A stretch of 64,000 nucleotides of DNA from Pelecanus crispus (taxonomy: Eukaryota; Chordata; Aves; Pelecaniformes; Pelecanidae). The translations under genes and the position numbers were made by a program. How positions within the stretch are numbered: position 1 is the stretch's first letter; each line of letters opens with the position of its first letter. Positions 62,501-64,000 of this stretch are shown here, in pieces. The DNA lies in NCBI RefSeq assembly GCF_030463565.1, contig NC_134646.1:20875296-20939295 (forward strand). Direction: 5' to 3'. The notes beneath the pieces were generated by a model, which made no database searches, was not told the origin of the DNA, and saw only the letters and a program-made list of their open reading frames with translations.

Positions 62501-63265
62501 GTGCTTCACTCTTCTTTCCCAAGAGCAATTTTGACTTCTTGGAAGGAGTCTTCTTTCACAGGCAGTGAGCATGCTTGCCCTCATGTACACTCTATGGCAG
62601 ACAGCTGGCTGGGTTTAACCCACAGGGAAGTTATATTGCCAATAGCTGTGTGCCTGACACCCTGTCCCCCTCAGATGCCAGCCACAGTACAACTCGTTTC
62701 AGCACACGTCAGCCCAGAGCAGTATCATGGCTTTGTTCATCACAGTTGCTTGGCTGGTTGCACACTCGGGTCACGCTCCTGAAATAAAGGAATACAAAGT
62801 GGGTGGCAGAGGGGAGAATCAAACCCTGGCCTCTTGTCCTCTGTCATGTCAGCAGATGGACTGTCCCCTCTGACATGCAGGTGTTTGACAAGTCCTTGCT
62901 GCCATGGCATTAACTGCCTCCGAAGTACTATGAGCTCCCATGAAATAATCTGTGCTGGACACAGGAGTATGTCCTTACCAATGGAGCCCAGAGGCAATAT
63001 CCCTTCTCACTGTGCTGAGCAGAGATGCAACAGGCATTGCAGGCTTCCCCAGCCTCAGCAGTGATGGAGGCATTGCTGAAGTGGTTCACCAGCATCTTCT
63101 TTGTTCGTCTTTTTCCTAGATCTCCTGGGAAACAGGCTGGAGAGTGAGGGGGACAGCCTTCTGCAGACACAGGCTTGTCTCTGTTACATTTGTGCCGGCA
63201 ACGTGGAAAAACTCGTTGCTTGTTGGACCAAAGCTCAGGATGGAAACAGCCCCTTGTCCCTTCAG
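38422..63265 (+). CDS. SEC31A: SEC31A, COPII outer-coat subunit (5' 17 coding exons, gene continues)
   Basis: Joined exons 38422-38500, 39044-39167, 42223-42421, 43762-43857, 45640-45780, 47106-47248, 48224-48323, 49582-49743, 49943-50095, 51550-51786, 52391-52465, 55471-55521, 56326-56403, 59150-59225, 59907-60085, 61990-62116 and 63120-63265 encode residues 1-722, all in frame. SEC31A pairs with SEC13 to form the outer cage of COPII vesicles at ER exit sites and stimulates SAR1 GTPase through SEC23. Seen here: an N-terminal WD40 propeller (about residues 1-340, with WDL-type strand ends such as [16 protein letters not shown] and QMWDLRF), a conserved [15 protein letters not shown] segment, an acidic variable linker (about 504-565) and the start of the ancestral coatomer alpha-solenoid from about 566. 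The proline-rich region and C-terminal helical domain lie beyond the window. The start ATG matches the family N-terminus (MKLKE). Confidence 0.97.
39044..39167 (+). CDS. SEC31A: SEC31A coding exon 2
   Basis: Acceptor TTGCAG ends at 39043 and donor GTGAGG starts at 39168. It encodes [20 protein letters not shown] and onward to an Arg codon split between exons. Confidence 0.95.
39168..42222 (+). other. SEC31A intron 2
   Basis: About 3 kb with no exon or named repeat recognised. It contains a small inverted and direct repeat of TTTCTTACCC at 41238-41275. Confidence 0.65.
42223..42421 (+). CDS. SEC31A: SEC31A coding exon 3
   Basis: Acceptor TTACAG ends at 42222. The donor is the less usual GTTGGT at 42422. 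It encodes [27 protein letters not shown] and [15 protein letters not shown], a WD40 blade. Confidence 0.95.
43762..43857 (+). CDS. SEC31A: SEC31A coding exon 4
   Basis: Acceptor TTACAG ends at 43761 and donor GTACCA starts at 43858. It has 32 codons: [20 protein letters not shown] and onward, a WD40 strand ending in WDL. Confidence 0.95.
45640..45780 (+). CDS. SEC31A: SEC31A coding exon 5
   Basis: Acceptor CAACAG ends at 45639 and donor GTGAGT starts at 45781. It has 47 codons including [20 protein letters not shown] and [13 protein letters not shown]. Confidence 0.95.
47106..47248 (+). CDS. SEC31A: SEC31A coding exon 6
   Basis: Acceptor CCTCAG ends at 47105 and donor GTATGA starts at 47249. 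It encodes [20 protein letters not shown] and [14 protein letters not shown], then a split Arg codon. Confidence 0.95.
48224..48323 (+). CDS. SEC31A: SEC31A coding exon 7
   Basis: Acceptor ATGCAG ends at 48223 and the donor GTATTG starts at 48324. It encodes [20 protein letters not shown] and [13 protein letters not shown]. Confidence 0.95.
49582..49743 (+). CDS. SEC31A: SEC31A coding exon 8
   Basis: Acceptor CCCAG ends at 49581 and the donor GTATTG starts at 49744. It has 54 codons: [20 protein letters not shown] and onward, with the [17 protein letters not shown] strand. Confidence 0.95.
49943..50095 (+). CDS. SEC31A: SEC31A coding exon 9
   Basis: The acceptor ends at 49942 and donor GTAAGC starts at 50096. 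It has 51 codons with [20 protein letters not shown] and the conserved basic [15 protein letters not shown]. Confidence 0.95.
51550..51786 (+). CDS. SEC31A: SEC31A coding exon 10
   Basis: Acceptor TTCCAG ends at 51549 and the donor GTAACA starts at 51787. It has 79 codons: [14 protein letters not shown], a short Gln run, then [20 protein letters not shown] and an [10 protein letters not shown] end. Confidence 0.95.
52391..52465 (+). CDS. SEC31A: SEC31A coding exon 11
   Basis: Acceptor TTAAAG ends at 52390 and donor GTAAAA starts at 52466. It has 25 codons, [20 protein letters not shown] and onward. The intron after it hosts the solo LTR. Confidence 0.94.
52588..53154 (-). mobile_element. solo LTR of an avian endogenous retrovirus, antisense to SEC31A
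   Basis: Read on the minus strand the element begins TGTCCTGGTTTCAGCTGGG and ends AAACCACAGCA, so it has TG...CA termini. It contains a TATA box (TATATAAA, 52894-52901) and an ATTAAA poly(A) signal (52731-52736) in the order expected for U3 and R. I recognise it as a common neoavian LTR type, from memory. No gag, pol or env sequence adjoins it, so it is a solo LTR. Flanking 5-mers GATGG and GAGTG are only partly alike, so the target-site duplication is eroded or absent. Confidence 0.85.
53155..55470 (+). other. rest of SEC31A intron 11
   Basis: No exon or identifiable element beyond a low-complexity A-run then C-run at about 53789-53833. Confidence 0.6.
55471..55521 (+). CDS. SEC31A: SEC31A coding exon 12 (short, acidic linker)
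   Basis: Acceptor TTTCTAG ends at 55470 and donor GTGAGC starts at 55522. The 17 codons [17 protein letters not shown] correspond to a region that differs in length and sequence from human. The call rests on frame, splice sites and the leading hydrophobic match. Confidence 0.85.
56326..56403 (+). CDS. SEC31A: SEC31A coding exon 13 (acidic linker)
   Basis: Acceptor TGAAG ends at 56325. A CAG eight bases further on would break the frame. Donor GTATCT starts at 56404. The 26 codons are acidic and Gly/Ser-rich and end TEEQFLGE, like human EEQLLGE. Confidence 0.86.
56404..59149 (+). other. SEC31A intron 13
   Basis: Hosts the CR1 fragment at 57062-57265. The remainder shows no exon or further element that I recognise. 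Confidence 0.6.
57062..57265 (-). mobile_element. CR1 LINE 3' fragment
   Basis: On the + strand it begins AGAATCATAGAATCG and continues with GGTTGGAAAAGACC, CCAGTCCAACC and GGATGGTGACTCCACCACCT, ending near CTGTTCCAATGCTT. This is the reverse complement of the 3' end of avian CR1, including the terminal ATTCTATGATTCT-type tail. It is truncated at its 5' side, as is usual, and carries no intact reading frame. Confidence 0.92.
59150..59225 (+). CDS. SEC31A: SEC31A coding exon 14
   Basis: Acceptor TCTTAG ends at 59149 and donor GTAAAA starts at 59226. It encodes a charged stretch followed by the conserved TFNISVSG that opens the alpha-solenoid region. Confidence 0.9.
59907..60085 (+). CDS. SEC31A: SEC31A coding exon 15
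   Basis: Acceptor TTGCAG ends at 59906 and donor GTATGT starts at 60086. It encodes [20 protein letters not shown] and [20 protein letters not shown], strongly conserved solenoid helices. Confidence 0.96.
60086..61989 (+). other. SEC31A intron 15
   Basis: 1.9 kb with no supported exon. The direct repeat GATCAGTCTTAACAG-like pair near 60466-60500 is the only local structure seen. Confidence 0.6.
61990..62116 (+). CDS. SEC31A: SEC31A coding exon 16
   Basis: Acceptor TCTAG ends at 61989 and donor GTAAGG starts at 62117. It encodes [20 protein letters not shown] and [16 protein letters not shown]. Confidence 0.95.
63120..63265 (+). CDS. SEC31A: SEC31A coding exon 17 (last in window)
   Basis: Acceptor CCTAG ends at 63119 and the donor GTTGGT starts at 63266. 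It encodes [20 protein letters not shown] through [13 protein letters not shown]. The following codons must lie in an exon beyond 64000. Confidence 0.95.
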
Positions 63266-64000
63266 GTTGGTAATTCTGTTAAGAAAGATGTTGGAAGTAA
63301 CACACTGCAATCATTTGGCACTTGAATCAAATGATCTAGTGTAGAGCTTTGATGCTGTCTGATAGCTGCATGTATCTCAGGATGCAAGCCTTTTCCTTCT
63401 GGAACAGGTAGCTTTTGTAGAAGTAACACATAAATATGATATTGGAAAATGTGCTGTGAAGCACGATGTCCCTTATGTCTGCTCTGTTCTTTGGGTAGTC
63501 ATGCTAATATGCTTCTTGTATAAAAAGGTAGTTGTAGGGCTTAGAGTGTTTTGGTAAAGGGGCTTTGAATGCTTGTATCTTTTGCAGTAGGGGAATACTT
63601 GGATGTTTTTGCATTTGGAAGAGATGGCTTGGATCTTCAGGGGAAGAAATCTAATAAATTATGGTTAAATCTGGAAGGAAAACTGTAGGAAGGTTCTCAT
63701 GAGAGTTTTTCTCTAGGAGGTTAAACCTACAGGGTTTGGTTTCCAGTGGTGAAATATGTTGCATATAGCAAATATCTTGGGGGAATAGGATTGACGATAA
63801 GATGAAGCAACTATGGAATAATTTGTTTTATAGTATAATCTTAGTTTCTTCCATCTCTTGAGGGCCTTTGAAGGACCAGTTTTAGAAAGTACTTAAAGTA
63901 ATGTTACCTGGCAATGCAGTGAGTCTCTAGTTAATTGAAGGAGTTTTGCTTTGCATTATTAACTCTCTCCGGTTTTGAATTACCAGAATTACTTTCCAGT
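63266..64000 (+). other. SEC31A intron 17 (partial)
   Basis: Starts GTTGGT. Nothing recognised up to the window end. Confidence 0.65.

Overview
This is vertebrate nuclear DNA, almost certainly from a bird and probably a neoavian rather than a galliform. Long introns with GT-AG borders separate short conserved exons. There is a CR1 LINE 3' tail, the standard avian retroposon, in a SEC31A intron, and a solo LTR of a type I associate with neoavian endogenous retroviruses. The gene order LIN54 - THAP9 - SEC31A matches the human 4q21 neighbourhood. The species cannot be fixed from this sequence alone.

Left part (1 to about 28.1 kb, + strand): LIN54, the CXC-domain DNA-binding subunit of the MuvB/DREAM complex. 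The window opens in a 5' intron. I reconstructed twelve coding exons in frame from an ATG at 2392 to a TGA at 25366-25368, giving 752 residues. A long 3' UTR follows, with several AATAAA signals up to about 28.07 kb. LIN54 introns hold a perfect 111-bp tandem duplication, a 23-bp tandem duplication and a probable old LTR containing degenerate repeats.

Middle (about 30.8 to 36.5 kb, - strand): THAP9, the domesticated P-element-like transposase. Five exons join into an intact 883-codon frame. The THAP zinc finger, RNase H-like core and C-terminal catalytic Glu region are recognisable. Two features stand out. The residue aligned with the second catalytic Asp of human THAP9 is Gly (codon 32951-32953). 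The last intron can only be spliced in frame through a GC donor (GC-AG), which lies 11 bases from a TGAA microsatellite. The exon 3 region corresponding to the human coiled coil is proline-rich and diverged.

A CpG island spans about 35.8 to 37.9 kb. It carries THAP9 exons 1-3, five CCAAT boxes between the divergent transcription units, a TATA-like box, two candidate untranslated first exons and a near-perfect 35-bp-arm inverted repeat at 37824-37895.

Right part (38.4 kb to the window end, + strand): SEC31A, the outer-coat COPII subunit. Seventeen coding exons cover residues 1-722 (WD40 propeller, acidic linker and part of the alpha-solenoid). The gene continues beyond the window. An antisense solo LTR sits in intron 12 and a CR1 tail in intron 14 (numbered after the preceding coding exon of this list).

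The three genes do not form a pathway. LIN54 acts in cell-cycle transcription, SEC31A in ER export, and THAP9 is a host-captured transposase. THAP9 and SEC31A share a divergent promoter region, and THAP9 and LIN54 are convergent. No tRNA, rRNA, CRISPR or bacterial feature was seen.
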